DNA from: Lysobacterales bacterium 15-68-25
Lineage (GTDB): Bacteria > Pseudomonadota > Gammaproteobacteria > Xanthomonadales > Rhodanobacteraceae
Reading direction: 5' to 3'
Length of the DNA stretch: 64,000 nucleotides
NCBI GenBank assembly: GCA_002279065.1
Contig: NCKB01000002.1
Span: 124,001 to 188,000 of the forward strand
A program made the position numbers and the translations under genes. Below are positions 8,550 to 17,269 of the stretch, piece by piece. Numbering within the stretch: position 1 is the stretch's first letter; the number at the start of each line of letters is the position of its first letter. The notes under the pieces are model-generated. The model was not told where the DNA came from and ran no database searches. It worked only from the letters and a program-made list of their open reading frames with translations.

Positions 8550-10163
8550 ATGGCCCACGCAGCCACCCACGACCACCACGATCATCACGGCGCGCCGAGC
8601 AATTTCTTCGTGCGCTGGTGCATGTCCACCAACCACAAGGACATCGGCACCCTGTACCTCGTGTTCGCGCTGGTGATGTTCTTCATCGGCGGCAGCTTCG
8701 CGATGGTGATCCGCGCCGAGCTGTTCAAGCCCGGCCTGCAGCTGGTGCAGCCGTACTTCTTCAACGAGATGACCACCATGCATGCGCTGGTGATGATCTT
8801 CGGCGCGGTGATGCCGGCCTTCGTCGGCCTCGGCAACTGGATGATCCCGCTGATGATCGGTGCGCCGGACATGGCGCTGCCGCGCATGAACAACCTATCG
8901 TTCTGGATCATGCCGTTCGCGTTCGCGCTGCTGCTGTCCACCCTGTTCTCGGCGGGTGGCGCGCCGGCCGGTGGCTGGACGATGTACCCGCCGCTGGCGC
9001 TGCAGGGCGGTTCGGTGGCGCAGATGGTGTTCGCGATCCACCTGATGGGCATCAGCTCGATCATGGGCTCGATCAACATCATCGCCACGATCCTCAACAT
9101 GCGCGCGCCGGGCATGGACCTGCTGAAGATGCCGGTGTTCGTGTGGAGCTGGCTGATCACCGCGTTCCTGCTGATCGCGGTGATGCCGGTGCTGGCCGGT
9201 GCGGTGACGATGCTGCTGACCGACAAGTACTTCGGCACCAGCTTCTTCAATGCCGCCGGTGGCGGTGACCCGGTGCTGTACCAGCACATCTTCTGGTTCT
9301 TCGGTCACCCCGAGGTCTACATCATGATCCTGCCGGCGTTCGGCGTGATCTCGGAGATCATCCCGACCTTCGCCCGCAAGCCGATCTTCGGCTACAAGGC
9401 GATGGTGTTCGCGATCGCCTCGATCGCCTTCCTGTCGTTCATCGTCTGGGCGCACCACATGTTCGCCGTCGGCCTGCCGCTGGGCGCCGAGGTGTTCTTC
9501 ATGTACGCCACGATGCTGATTGCGGTGCCGACCGGCGTGAAGGTGTTCAACTGGGTGTCCACGATGTGGGGTGGCTCGATGACCTTCGAGACGCCGATGC
9601 TGTTCGCCATCGCGTTCGTCATCCTGTTCACCATCGGCGGCTTCTCCGGCCTGATGCTGGCGCTGGCCCCGGCCGACTTCCAGTACCACGATACCTACTT
9701 CGTGGTGGCGCACTTCCACTACGTGCTGGTGACCGGCGCGGTGTTCTCGATCATCGCCGCCACCTACTACTGGCTGCCGAAGTGGACCGGCCGGATGTAC
9801 TCGGAGTTCTGGGGCAAGATGCACTTCTGGAACTCGGTGATCTGGGTCAACGTGCTGTTCTTCCCGCAGCACTTCCTGGGTCTGGCCGGCATGCCGCGCC
9901 GCATCCCCGACTACAACGTGGCGTTCGCCAACTTCAACATGATCAGCTCGATCGGCGGCTTCCTGTTCGGCGCCTCGCAGCTGATCTTCGTGGGCGTGCT
10001 GATCCACGCGGTATGGGGCTCGAAGAAGAAGGCCACCGACCGCGTGTGGGAAGGCGCCAAGGGCCTGGAGTGGACCGTGCCGTCGCCGGCGCCGTTCCAC
10101 ACCTTCGAGGTGCCGCCGGTGATCAACGACGACGAACTGGCACACGGCCACGTCGACCACTGA
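8550..10163 (+). CDS. ctaD: Cytochrome c oxidase subunit I
   Basis: The 537-residue catalytic subunit with twelve membrane helices, heme a, and the heme a3-CuB centre where O2 is reduced and protons are pumped. Seen directly: [16 protein letters not shown] (CuB histidine and the cross-linked tyrosine), the HH pair in WAHHMFAVG, and VVAHFHYVL carrying the heme a3 and heme a histidines. The start at 8550 is preceded by AGAGG and gives [13 protein letters not shown], a His-rich N-terminus before the conserved [11 protein letters not shown]. It lies 61 nt after ctaC. Confidence 0.98.
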   Translation: MAHAATHDHHDHHGAPSNFFVRWCMSTNHKDIGTLYLVFALVMFFIGGSFAMVIRAELFKPGLQLVQPYFFNEMTTMHALVMIFGAVMPAFVGLGNWMIPLMIGAPDMALPRMNNLSFWIMPFAFALLLSTLFSAGGAPAGGWTMYPPLALQGGSVAQMVFAIHLMGISSIMGSINIIATILNMRAPGMDLLKMPVFVWSWLITAFLLIAVMPVLAGAVTMLLTDKYFGTSFFNAAGGGDPVLYQHIFWFFGHPEVYIMILPAFGVISEIIPTFARKPIFGYKAMVFAIASIAFLSFIVWAHHMFAVGLPLGAEVFFMYATMLIAVPTGVKVFNWVSTMWGGSMTFETPMLFAIAFVILFTIGGFSGLMLALAPADFQYHDTYFVVAHFHYVLVTGAVFSIIAATYYWLPKWTGRMYSEFWGKMHFWNSVIWVNVLFFPQHFLGLAGMPRRIPDYNVAFANFNMISSIGGFLFGASQLIFVGVLIHAVWGSKKKATDRVWEGAKGLEWTVPSPAPFHTFEVPPVINDDELAHGHVDH

Positions 10164-10215
10164 ACAGATGGGGCGCCGCCGTCCTTCGGTGGCGGCGCCG
10201 GAGAGTTAGCCGGTC

Positions 10216-10341
10216 ATGCAAGAGACTTCGCAGCAGGTCATGATGGACGCGCGCCGCCGGGGAGCCCGGCGTACCGCCCTGATCATGGCGGGGATCGCCC
10301 TGGTGGTGTTCGCCCTGTCGTTCCTGCAGATGGTGCGTTGA
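10216..10341 (+). CDS. 41-residue single-span oxidase-operon protein
   Basis: A short frame between ctaD and ctaE: a basic segment (DARRRGARRT), then one hydrophobic helix (residues about 21-38), then FLQMVR. Small single-span proteins of this design occur between subunit I and the assembly factor CtaG in many beta- and gammaproteobacterial oxidase operons, where they are labelled small assembly proteins. The assignment here is by position, size and topology only. Codon use is GC-rich at the third base, like the neighbours. GAGAG lies at 10201-10205, rather far from the ATG. Confidence 0.6.
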   Translation: MQETSQQVMMDARRRGARRTALIMAGIALVVFALSFLQMVR

Positions 10342-10418
10342 GTCCGGCCTGATAGAGCAAGTTCCCCGCGCGAGACGGCGGGGTGGTCGTTAGAGAGACA
10401 TCCACGGGAACCTTCACG

Positions 10419-11306
10419 ATGGGTCAGCAGCAAGGCGCTTACTTCGTACCAACCAAGAGCTCATGGCCGATCGTCGCCGCCTTGGTGATGTTCATCACCG
10501 TGTTCGGCGCCAGCCACTGGCTCAGCGCGCAGCCGAGCGACACGTCCTTCGGCAAGACCGTGCTGGCCATCGGCGTCGTCGGTGTGCTCGGCATGTTCTT
10601 CGGCTGGTTCCGCTCGGTGATCCGCGAGTCGCTGGCCGGCAACTACAACGACCAGGTGGACCGCTCGTTCCGCATGGGCATGATGTGGTTCATCTTCTCC
10701 GAGGTGATGTTCTTCGGCGCGTTCTTCGGCGCGCTGTTCTACGCCCGCATGTTCGCGGTGCCGTGGCTCTCGGGCGAAGGCCATGGCGTGCTGACCAACC
10801 AGTTCCTGTACCCGTCCTACACCGGTGGCTGGGGCGCGGCCGGCGGCAACGGCCCGGCGCACATCGGTGGCGGTTTCGAGACCGTGGCCGCCTGGGGCCT
10901 GCCGCTGCTCAACACGCTGATCCTGCTGACCTCGAGCGTCACGGTGACCATCGCGCACCACGCGCTGAAATCGGCCCACCGCGGCCGCGTGCTGCTGTTC
11001 CTGGGCTTGACCGTGCTGCTCGGCGCGACCTTCCTTTACTGCCAGGCGCACGAGTACATCGAGGCCTACAAGGAGCTCAACCTCACGCTGCACTCGGGTG
11101 TGTACGGGTCGACCTTCTTCATGCTGACCGGCTTTCACGGCATGCACGTGACGCTGGGCACGATCATGCTGGCGGTGATCTGGTTCCGCGTGCTCAAGGG
11201 CCATTTCAACAAGGAGCACCACTTCGGCTTCGAGGCGGTGGCCTGGTACTGGCACTTCGTCGACGTGGTCTGGCTGGGCCTGTTCCTGTTCGTCTACATT
11301 CTCTGA
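10419..11306 (+). CDS. ctaE: Cytochrome c oxidase subunit III
   Basis: A 295-residue membrane subunit with seven hydrophobic spans that stabilises subunit I. The N-terminus YFVPTKSSWPIVAA, the central MWFIFSEVMFFGAFF segment and the C-terminal EAVAWYWHFVDVVWLGLF are all family hallmarks. The last contains the conserved Trp-His-Phe-Val-Asp run. The start at 10419 follows CACGGGAACC. The gene is separated from the 41-residue frame by 77 nt, the place where ctaG is often found. A strong two-way terminator follows. Confidence 0.97.
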   Translation: MGQQQGAYFVPTKSSWPIVAALVMFITVFGASHWLSAQPSDTSFGKTVLAIGVVGVLGMFFGWFRSVIRESLAGNYNDQVDRSFRMGMMWFIFSEVMFFGAFFGALFYARMFAVPWLSGEGHGVLTNQFLYPSYTGGWGAAGGNGPAHIGGGFETVAAWGLPLLNTLILLTSSVTVTIAHHALKSAHRGRVLLFLGLTVLLGATFLYCQAHEYIEAYKELNLTLHSGVYGSTFFMLTGFHGMHVTLGTIMLAVIWFRVLKGHFNKEHHFGFEAVAWYWHFVDVVWLGLFLFVYIL

Positions 11307-11327
11307 GTCGCCTGCGACCCGGAAGCG

Positions 11328-11360
11328 AAAAAGCCCGCCGATCGGCGGGCTTTTTCTTGG
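11328..11360. terminator. Bidirectional terminator between ctaE and DUF2909
   Basis: A perfect palindrome at 11328-11355: AAAAAGCCCGCCG pairs with CGGCGGGCTTTTT around a 2-nt centre. Each strand ends in five T residues, so it can stop transcription of ctaE from the left and of the DUF2909 gene from the right. Confidence 0.92.
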
Positions 11361-11431
11361 GCGGCCGGCGGGCGCATCGCCGCATCAACCGGGTGCGGAA
11401 CAGAAGGTCCCGCTACAATGCCGGATCGATG

Positions 11432-11650
11432 TCAGCCGTTCACGCCGTGCGGATGCAGCCAGCCCATCCAGATGCCGAGCATCACCATCAGGATGAGCAG
11501 CACCGACAGACCGATGCGACGGGTCAGTGCCCACGCCGTGCGGCGGCTGTTGCCGTCCCGGTCGGTCATCATGAAGTACAGCGCCTGTCCGAGATTGAAC
11601 AGCACCACCAGCAGCAGAACCACCAGCGCATATTTGTAGACGGTTTCCAC
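11432..11650 (-). CDS. DUF2909 twin transmembrane protein
   Basis: A 72-residue protein with two hydrophobic helices (about residues 7-27 and 47-64) joined by a charged loop (MTDRDGNSRRTAWALTRRIG). This is the layout and loop typical of the DUF2909 twin-transmembrane family found beside SURF1 in oxidase clusters. No activity is established. It is read opposite to the rest of the cluster, ends at the shared terminator, and starts 59 nt from the SURF1 start, leaving a very short divergent promoter gap. Confidence 0.8.
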   Translation of the reverse strand: METVYKYALVVLLLVVLFNLGQALYFMMTDRDGNSRRTAWALTRRIGLSVLLILMVMLGIWMGWLHPHGVNG

Positions 11651-11709
11651 GTGACTGACTCGTACGATTTTGACGCTCCGAGTATAGCGGTCGTCCGCGG
11701 GGCGTCGGC

Positions 11710-12447
11710 GTGATCGCCTTCCGTCGGCCCGCCTGGTGGTCGGTGCTGCTGACCGTGGCCGGAGCGTTGCTGTTCGTGCGCCTGGGCTTCTGGCAGCTCC
11801 ACCGCGCGGCCGAGAAGGAAATGTTGCTGCGGCGCTATGCCACGGCGGCTACCGCGCCACTGCAGGATTTCGGCCAGGTCGCCCAGTCGCCGCCGGCCGC
11901 TGCCTATCCGCGGGTACGGGTGCTTGGGCGTTATCTCGCTGGTCGCGTCTACCTGCTGGACAACCCGAGACATGACGCGCTGGGTGGCGTGGAGGTCTAT
12001 GTGCCGGTGGAACTCGCCGGCCACGCGCCGCTGCTGCTTGCCGATCTCGGTTTCCTGCCGGGCAACGGTACCGATGCCACGCCGCAGGTGCCGCCGCTGC
12101 CGAGCGGCGACGTCGAACTGCGGGGGCTTTACGTGCCCCCGCCCGGCGTGGCGATCGAGATGGGTGGCGATGCGCTGTCCCGGCAGCAGGCCTACCCGAA
12201 GAAGACGATCTACCTAGACCTGGGCCAGGTCTCGAGGGACCTGGGTCGATCGCTCTATCCGCGCCTGCTGGCGCTGGACCCCGACCCGGCGGCGATCTAC
12301 GAGCGCAAGCGCACCCCGGATTTCTCCTCGATGCCGCCATCGCGACACCGTGCCTACGCCTTCCAGTGGTTCACCTTCGCCCTCGCGGCGGTGGTGATCT
12401 TCCTGGTGCTCCACCGCAAGCGCCGGCCTCGGCCGCGCTCCTCCTGA
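11710..12447 (+). CDS. SURF1-family oxidase assembly protein
   Basis: A 245-residue inner-membrane protein that helps heme a insertion into subunit I. It has an N-terminal helix (about 10-28) followed by the LGFWQLHRAAEKE motif typical of SURF1. A periplasmic domain carries RVRVLGRYLAGRVYLLDNP, and a C-terminal helix follows HRAYAFQWFTFALAA. The start is a GTG at 11710. It is the first gene of a tightly packed assembly operon with the SCO-like gene, heme A synthase and heme O synthase. Confidence 0.93.
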   Translation: MIAFRRPAWWSVLLTVAGALLFVRLGFWQLHRAAEKEMLLRRYATAATAPLQDFGQVAQSPPAAAYPRVRVLGRYLAGRVYLLDNPRHDALGGVEVYVPVELAGHAPLLLADLGFLPGNGTDATPQVPPLPSGDVELRGLYVPPPGVAIEMGGDALSRQQAYPKKTIYLDLGQVSRDLGRSLYPRLLALDPDPAAIYERKRTPDFSSMPPSRHRAYAFQWFTFALAAVVIFLVLHRKRRPRPRSS

Positions 12448-12457
12448 GAGCCGAACC

Positions 12458-13054
12458 ATGACGCGTCCAACTTCCGACCCGGCCGTGCGCAACAGCCGCC
12501 TGAAGCTCCTGTTGATCGCCGCTGTGTTTGCCGCGCCGATGCTGGCGGCCGGCCTGCTCACGCTCAGCGGCTGGCAGCCCGGCACCAAGGGGCACGGACA
12601 GCCGATCCTGCCGCAGCGCAATTTCGCCGACGAGGTGCTGCCGGTCACGCTCAACGACGGCTCCGCGTATGCCTGGCGCGACGCGAAGCCGCGGATGACC
12701 CTGGTCGCGCTCACCGGCCCCGATTGCGCCGCGCAGTGCCTGCGCCAGCTCGAGGCGATGGCCAAGGCGCGGGTGATGCTCAACCGCAACCAGCCGCGTC
12801 TGCGCCTGCTGCTGGTCGGAGCATTGCCTGCCGGGCAGACCGTGGCCGGCAACCGCCTGCAGCTCGGCGCCAACCCGGATGCGTCGTATCTCGTCGGGCA
12901 TGACGCCGGCGGCATGCTCTCCGCCTTTGCTCCCGGCACGCCCGACAGCGTCAGCGCGCTGCTGGTGGAATCCAACGGCACCGCGTTGTCGTTGTATCCC
13001 TCCGGATTCGATGCCGCCGGGCTCGCCCAGGACCTGCAGAAGGTGATCCGCTGA
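12458..13054 (+). CDS. SCO-like membrane-anchored protein
   Basis: A 198-residue protein with one N-terminal helix (about 15-37) and a thioredoxin-like periplasmic domain. It shows GPDCAAQCLRQL, a Cys-x3-Cys pair at the place where SCO1/SenC proteins bind copper, and a later YLVGHD whose His could be the third ligand. SCO proteins deliver copper to or reduce the CuA site. In xanthomonad oxidase clusters this position is usually annotated as a hypothetical protein, so the SCO link is my inference from the motif and location. It overlaps ctaA by one base (TGATG), so the two are probably translationally coupled. Confidence 0.65.
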   Translation: MTRPTSDPAVRNSRLKLLLIAAVFAAPMLAAGLLTLSGWQPGTKGHGQPILPQRNFADEVLPVTLNDGSAYAWRDAKPRMTLVALTGPDCAAQCLRQLEAMAKARVMLNRNQPRLRLLLVGALPAGQTVAGNRLQLGANPDASYLVGHDAGGMLSAFAPGTPDSVSALLVESNGTALSLYPSGFDAAGLAQDLQKVIR

Positions 13055-14220
13055 TGACCGATCGTTCGACCCTCGTGCTGCGCCGCCTCTCGTTGCTGGC
13101 GGCGGTGTTCGCCTTCGGGCTGGTGATGTTCGGCGCTTTCGTGCGCCTGTCCAATGCCGGCCTGTCCTGCCCCGACTGGCCGACCTGCTACGGCAAGGCG
13201 ACCTGGCCGACCGCGCCGCACGAGGTGGCGAAGGCCGACGCGGCATTCCCGCAGCGTCCGTTCGAGGACAACAAGGCCTGGCGCGAGCAGGTGCATCGCA
13301 TGCTGGCCGGCACGCTGGGTTGTGCGGTGTTCGCCATGGCTCTGATCGCCGCGTGGCGCCAGCGTGCCCGCGCGGTGGCGGTGCTGCTTGGCGCCGGCTT
13401 CGCCGTGGTCGGCGTGACGCTCTACATGCACCACGACTTCGTGTGGTCCACCGCCGCATCGGCGTTGGCGATCGGCCTGCCGCTGGCGGTCGCGCTGACC
13501 CTGCCGCGGCCCGGCGCCTGGCGGGCCAGCGTGCTGGCGTTCGCGGTGATCATCTTCCAGGCCATGCTCGGCATGTGGACGGTGACCCTGCTGCTGAAGC
13601 CGATCGTGGTGATGGGTCACCTGCTCGGCGGCCTGACCACCTTCGCCCTGCTCGCCTGGTCGGCACTGCGCTACGCCGGCGTGGGCGCCGATGACGACCG
13701 TTACGCCGATCTGCGACGGGCGGTGGTGCTCGGCCTGGTCCTGCTCGCCGTGCAGATCGCGTTGGGTGGCTGGACCTCGTCCAACTACGCCGCGCTGGCC
13801 TGCGGCACGGATTTCCCGAAGTGCCTCGGCCAATGGATGCCGCCGACCGATTTCCACCAGGGCTTCGTCCTGTGGCGCGAGATCGGCGTGAACTACGAGG
13901 GCGGCGTGCTGGATCTTGCCGCGCGCAGCGCGATCCAGATCGCGCACCGGATCGGCGCGCTGGTGGTGTTCTGCTACCTCGGCTGGCTCTCGCACAAGGT
14001 GGCGCGGGGTGGCCTGCGCCCGTTCGGCATCGCCATCGGCGTGGCGCTGGTGACCCAGGTGCTGCTGGGCATCAGCAACGTGCACTTCGGCCTGCCGCTG
14101 TGGGTGGCGACCGCGCACAACGGCGTCGCCGCGGTGCTGCTGTTCACCCTGCTGGCCACGCTGGCACGCACCCAGCGCCGCCGGGCGGACGGCCCGCCGC
14201 TGGTAGAATCGGCCGGATGA
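13054..14220 (+). CDS. ctaA: Heme A synthase (COX15/CtaA)
   Basis: A 388-residue polytopic protein that oxidises heme O to heme A for the aa3 oxidase. It has the expected eight helices. The loop after helix 1 holds [16 protein letters not shown], with the paired cysteines typical of the COX15 group. Heme-ligand histidines are visible in [26 protein letters not shown] and ATAHNGVAA. It shares bases with both neighbours (TGATG in front, ATGA behind), so the SCO-like, ctaA and cyoE genes form one translational unit. Confidence 0.95.
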   Translation: MTDRSTLVLRRLSLLAAVFAFGLVMFGAFVRLSNAGLSCPDWPTCYGKATWPTAPHEVAKADAAFPQRPFEDNKAWREQVHRMLAGTLGCAVFAMALIAAWRQRARAVAVLLGAGFAVVGVTLYMHHDFVWSTAASALAIGLPLAVALTLPRPGAWRASVLAFAVIIFQAMLGMWTVTLLLKPIVVMGHLLGGLTTFALLAWSALRYAGVGADDDRYADLRRAVVLGLVLLAVQIALGGWTSSNYAALACGTDFPKCLGQWMPPTDFHQGFVLWREIGVNYEGGVLDLAARSAIQIAHRIGALVVFCYLGWLSHKVARGGLRPFGIAIGVALVTQVLLGISNVHFGLPLWVATAHNGVAAVLLFTLLATLARTQRRRADGPPLVESAG

Positions 14221-15119
14221 CCGCCCACTTCAGAGAGTACCTGCAGCTCACCAAGCCCCGCGTCGTCGCGCTGCTGGTGTTCTGCGCCGTCATCGGCATG
14301 TTCCTCGCGGTGCCCGGCATCCCGCCGTGGCGCGCGCTGGTGTTCGGCACGCTGGGCATCTGGATGGCCTCCGGCTCGGCCGCCGCGTTCAACCACCTGA
14401 TCGACGAGCGCATCGACAAGCTGATGGCGCGTACCGCGCGCCGCCCGCTGGCCACCGGTGCGCTGAGCGTGCGCCAGGTGCTGGTGTTCGCCGTGCTGCT
14501 CGGCATCGCCTCGATGCTGGTGCTCGGGCTGCTGGTGAACACGCTCACCGCGGTGCTCACCTTCGGCGGCCTGATCGGCTACGCGCTGGTCTACACCGCC
14601 TACCTCAAGCGGGCCACACCGCAGAACATCGTGATCGGCGGCCTCGCCGGCGCGATCCCGCCGGTACTCGGCTGGACCGCGGTGACCGGACACCTGCACG
14701 CCTTCGCGCTGCAGCTGTGCCTGATCATCTTCGTGTGGACGCCGCCGCATTTCTGGGCGCTGGCGATCTTCCGCCGCGAAGACTACGCCCGCGCGCAGGT
14801 GCCGATGCTGCCGGTGACGCACGGCGTCGCCTACACGCGCTGGCACGTGCTGCTGTACACCGTGCTGCTGGTGGTGGTGACCCTGCTGCCGGCGCTCACC
14901 GGCTACACCGGGCTGGTCTATCTGGGTGGCGCGGCGGTGCTCGACGCGGTATTCCTGTACTACGCGGTTCGCCTGATGAACCCGCCGGACGAATATTTCG
15001 CCATGCGCGTGTTCCACTACTCCATCGTCTACCTGATGGCGCTGTTTGCCTTCCTGCTGGCCGACCACTGGTTGTTGCCGGCGGCGCCATCCGGCCTGAT
15101 GTTCCAAGCTGTCGGCTGA
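14217..15119 (+). CDS. cyoE: Heme O synthase (protoheme farnesyltransferase)
   Basis: A 300-residue UbiA-type prenyltransferase that attaches a farnesyl group to heme B, making heme O for the next enzyme (ctaA). The first Asp-rich motif is present as [20 protein letters not shown] and the second region as [17 protein letters not shown]. It has about nine membrane helices. The start overlaps the ctaA stop by four bases. No terminator is apparent before the response-regulator gene 24 nt further on. Confidence 0.96.
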   Translation: MTAHFREYLQLTKPRVVALLVFCAVIGMFLAVPGIPPWRALVFGTLGIWMASGSAAAFNHLIDERIDKLMARTARRPLATGALSVRQVLVFAVLLGIASMLVLGLLVNTLTAVLTFGGLIGYALVYTAYLKRATPQNIVIGGLAGAIPPVLGWTAVTGHLHAFALQLCLIIFVWTPPHFWALAIFRREDYARAQVPMLPVTHGVAYTRWHVLLYTVLLVVVTLLPALTGYTGLVYLGGAAVLDAVFLYYAVRLMNPPDEYFAMRVFHYSIVYLMALFAFLLADHWLLPAAPSGLMFQAVG

Positions 15120-15143
15120 GCGGGGCGAACCAAGGGGGAGGTC

Positions 15144-15809
15144 GTGCGGATACTGATCGCCGAGGACTCGCCCACGCTGGGACGCGACCTGCGCGACGCG
15201 CTGGTGCGTGATGGTCACGTGGTGGATGTCGCCGCCGACGGCGAGCAGGCCATGCATTTCCTGGCCAGCTTCAGTTACGACGTGGTCACGCTTGACCTGA
15301 TGATGCCGCGGATGGATGGCTGGGCCGTGCTGCGCTCGCTGCGCGATCGCCCCGATCGGCCGCGCGTGCTGGTGCTGTCCGCGCGTGGTCAGGTGGAGGA
15401 CCGCGTCGACGTGCTGAACCTCGGCGCCGACGACGTCATGGTCAAGCCGTTCGTCTATGCCGAGCTGCTGGCCCGGCTGCACGCGCTGATGCGACGCGGC
15501 GACAGTGCGCCGGTGCTGCTGGAAGCCGGGCGGCTGGTGGTGGACCCGCGCGCGCGCACCGCCCGCGTCGGCGAGACGCTGCTTCCACTCTCTCCGAAAG
15601 AGTACGCGTTGCTGGAGATGCTGCTTGTGCATCGTGGGCGGGTGCTGTCACGGGCGGCGCTGTTCGAGGGGCTGTACGACGCGCGCAGCGAGGCTTCGGA
15701 CAAGGTGATCGAGGTGCTGCTGAGCACGCTGCGGACCAAGCTCGCTCACGCGGGTATCGAGCACCTGATCGAGACGAGGCGAGGCTTCGGTTATGTCGTG
15801 GCTGCGTGA
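15144..15809 (+). CDS. OmpR-family response regulator
   Basis: A 221-residue two-component regulator. The receiver domain (1-115) has the acidic pair at Glu7-Asp8, the phosphoacceptor Asp51 in TLDLMMPRMDG, Ser79 and Lys101. The C-terminal winged-helix domain (about 125-221) includes LSPKEYALLEMLLVHRG and SDKVIEVLLSTLRTKL. The start is a GTG with AAGGGGGAG before it. It overlaps the sensor-kinase gene by 17 nt. Genes downstream encode a metal efflux pump, so metal-responsive control of that operon is the natural inference. Confidence 0.94.
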   Translation: MRILIAEDSPTLGRDLRDALVRDGHVVDVAADGEQAMHFLASFSYDVVTLDLMMPRMDGWAVLRSLRDRPDRPRVLVLSARGQVEDRVDVLNLGADDVMVKPFVYAELLARLHALMRRGDSAPVLLEAGRLVVDPRARTARVGETLLPLSPKEYALLEMLLVHRGRVLSRAALFEGLYDARSEASDKVIEVLLSTLRTKLAHAGIEHLIETRRGFGYVVAA

Positions 15810-17208
15810 CCTGTTGTTCGGCTCGATCCGCGGGCGTCTGCTGCTGCTCATGCTCGGTGGCCTCGGTACGCTGATGTTCGCGTTGTTCCTGCTGCTGGAC
15901 TTCAGCATCGACAAGCAGATTTTCGGCCGCCTCGACGCGACTCTGCTCAGCCGTGCGCGCGGCGTGGTGGTGCTGCTGGAATCGCATCCGCGCGACGATG
16001 CCTGGCAGGAGCTGCATGAGCTGAGCCCGGAGTACGCCACCGGCGGCCACACCGACTTCGTGCAGATCTGGGATGCCGCCGGCACCACGCTGCTCAGCTC
16101 GGCCAGCAATGCGGCGAACAACCTGCAGCCCCCGCCGGCGCCGGTGCCGGCGAACGCGCCGTTGTTCTACGACCTGCGCCTGCCGGACGGCCATCGCGGC
16201 CGGGCGGTCGGCCTGCGTTTCTCGATGCTGGGGCGTGCCGATGAAGCGATCCTGGTGGTGGCCGAGGAGCGCGAGCAGGTCGACCAGCTCGAACGCCACG
16301 TGCACGTGGCGCTGGTGATCGGCGTGCTCGGCATGGGGCTGCTCGCGGCGCTGCTCTCGGTGCTGGCGGTACGTGGCGGGTTGCGGCCGCTGTTCGCGTT
16401 CGCCGCGGAGACCGGGCCGGATGGCGCGCCGCGGGTGGAGCCGCTGCCGGTGGCCCGCATGCCGCAGGAGCTGCGCCCTTTCGCCGACACCCTCAACTCC
16501 GCGTTCGCCCGCCTGCAGGCTGCGCTCGGGCGCGAACGCCGCTTCGCCCGCGACGTGGCGCACGAGCTGCGCACGCCTTTGGCCGAGACCCGCATGGCGG
16601 TGGAACTGGCCAGCCGCGCGCCTTCGCCGCAGGTGCTGGCGGGCGCGCTGGCTTCGATCGACCGCATGCAGCGCTGCATCGACGGCCTGCTCGCGCTGTC
16701 GCGCTACGAGGCGGGCATCGACCAGGCGCAGGTCGAGCCGCTGGAGCTGGTGGACCTGCTGCGCCGCTCGCTGGCGATGGCCGCGGGACCGGCAGGCAAG
16801 CGCGGAGTGACGATCGCGGCGCAACTGCCGGACGAGTGCTGGGTGATGTCCGATCCGGCGCTGCTCGAGCGCATCGTCGACAACCTGCTGCTCAACGCCG
16901 CCGAGTACACCCCGGGCAGCAGCGACGTGCGGGTGGAACTGGCGTCGGTCGCCGGCGGCTGGAACCTGCGCATCGGCAACGCCGCGCCAGAACTGGCGCC
17001 GGAGGATCTGGCGCGCCTCGGCGAGCGCTTCTGGCGCAAGTCGGCCGCGCGCGAGGCGAGCAACCATGGCGGATTGGGCCTGGCGCTCTCGGGCACGCTC
17101 GCCGGCCTGCTTGGTCTGCGGCTGGATTTCGCGCTATCGCAAGGCGTGCTGTGGGCCAGCCTTGGCCCCCTGCGACCGATTGTCCTGCCGGAAGGCCCGG
17201 CGTCTTAA
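15793..17208 (+). CDS. Sensor histidine kinase of the efflux locus
   Basis: A 471-residue inner-membrane kinase: helix 1 (about 15-40), a periplasmic sensor region (40-170), helix 2 (about 172-195), a HisKA domain with phosphoacceptor His257 in RDVAHELRTPLAETR, and a HATPase domain with the N-box DNLLLNAAEYTPG and a late GGLGLALSG. The usual D-x-G-x-G box is replaced by GNAAPELAPEDL, a form seen in some QseC/TctE-like kinases. The periplasmic part shows no clear metal-binding cluster. Its partner is the regulator encoded just before it. Confidence 0.92.
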   Translation: MSWLRDLLFGSIRGRLLLLMLGGLGTLMFALFLLLDFSIDKQIFGRLDATLLSRARGVVVLLESHPRDDAWQELHELSPEYATGGHTDFVQIWDAAGTTLLSSASNAANNLQPPPAPVPANAPLFYDLRLPDGHRGRAVGLRFSMLGRADEAILVVAEEREQVDQLERHVHVALVIGVLGMGLLAALLSVLAVRGGLRPLFAFAAETGPDGAPRVEPLPVARMPQELRPFADTLNSAFARLQAALGRERRFARDVAHELRTPLAETRMAVELASRAPSPQVLAGALASIDRMQRCIDGLLALSRYEAGIDQAQVEPLELVDLLRRSLAMAAGPAGKRGVTIAAQLPDECWVMSDPALLERIVDNLLLNAAEYTPGSSDVRVELASVAGGWNLRIGNAAPELAPEDLARLGERFWRKSAAREASNHGGLGLALSGTLAGLLGLRLDFALSQGVLWASLGPLRPIVLPEGPAS

Positions 17209-17269
17209 GCATCCCTGAAGTTTCGCGCCCCACGCTTGGCGGAAGACCCGTCATGCCCTGGAGTGCGCC

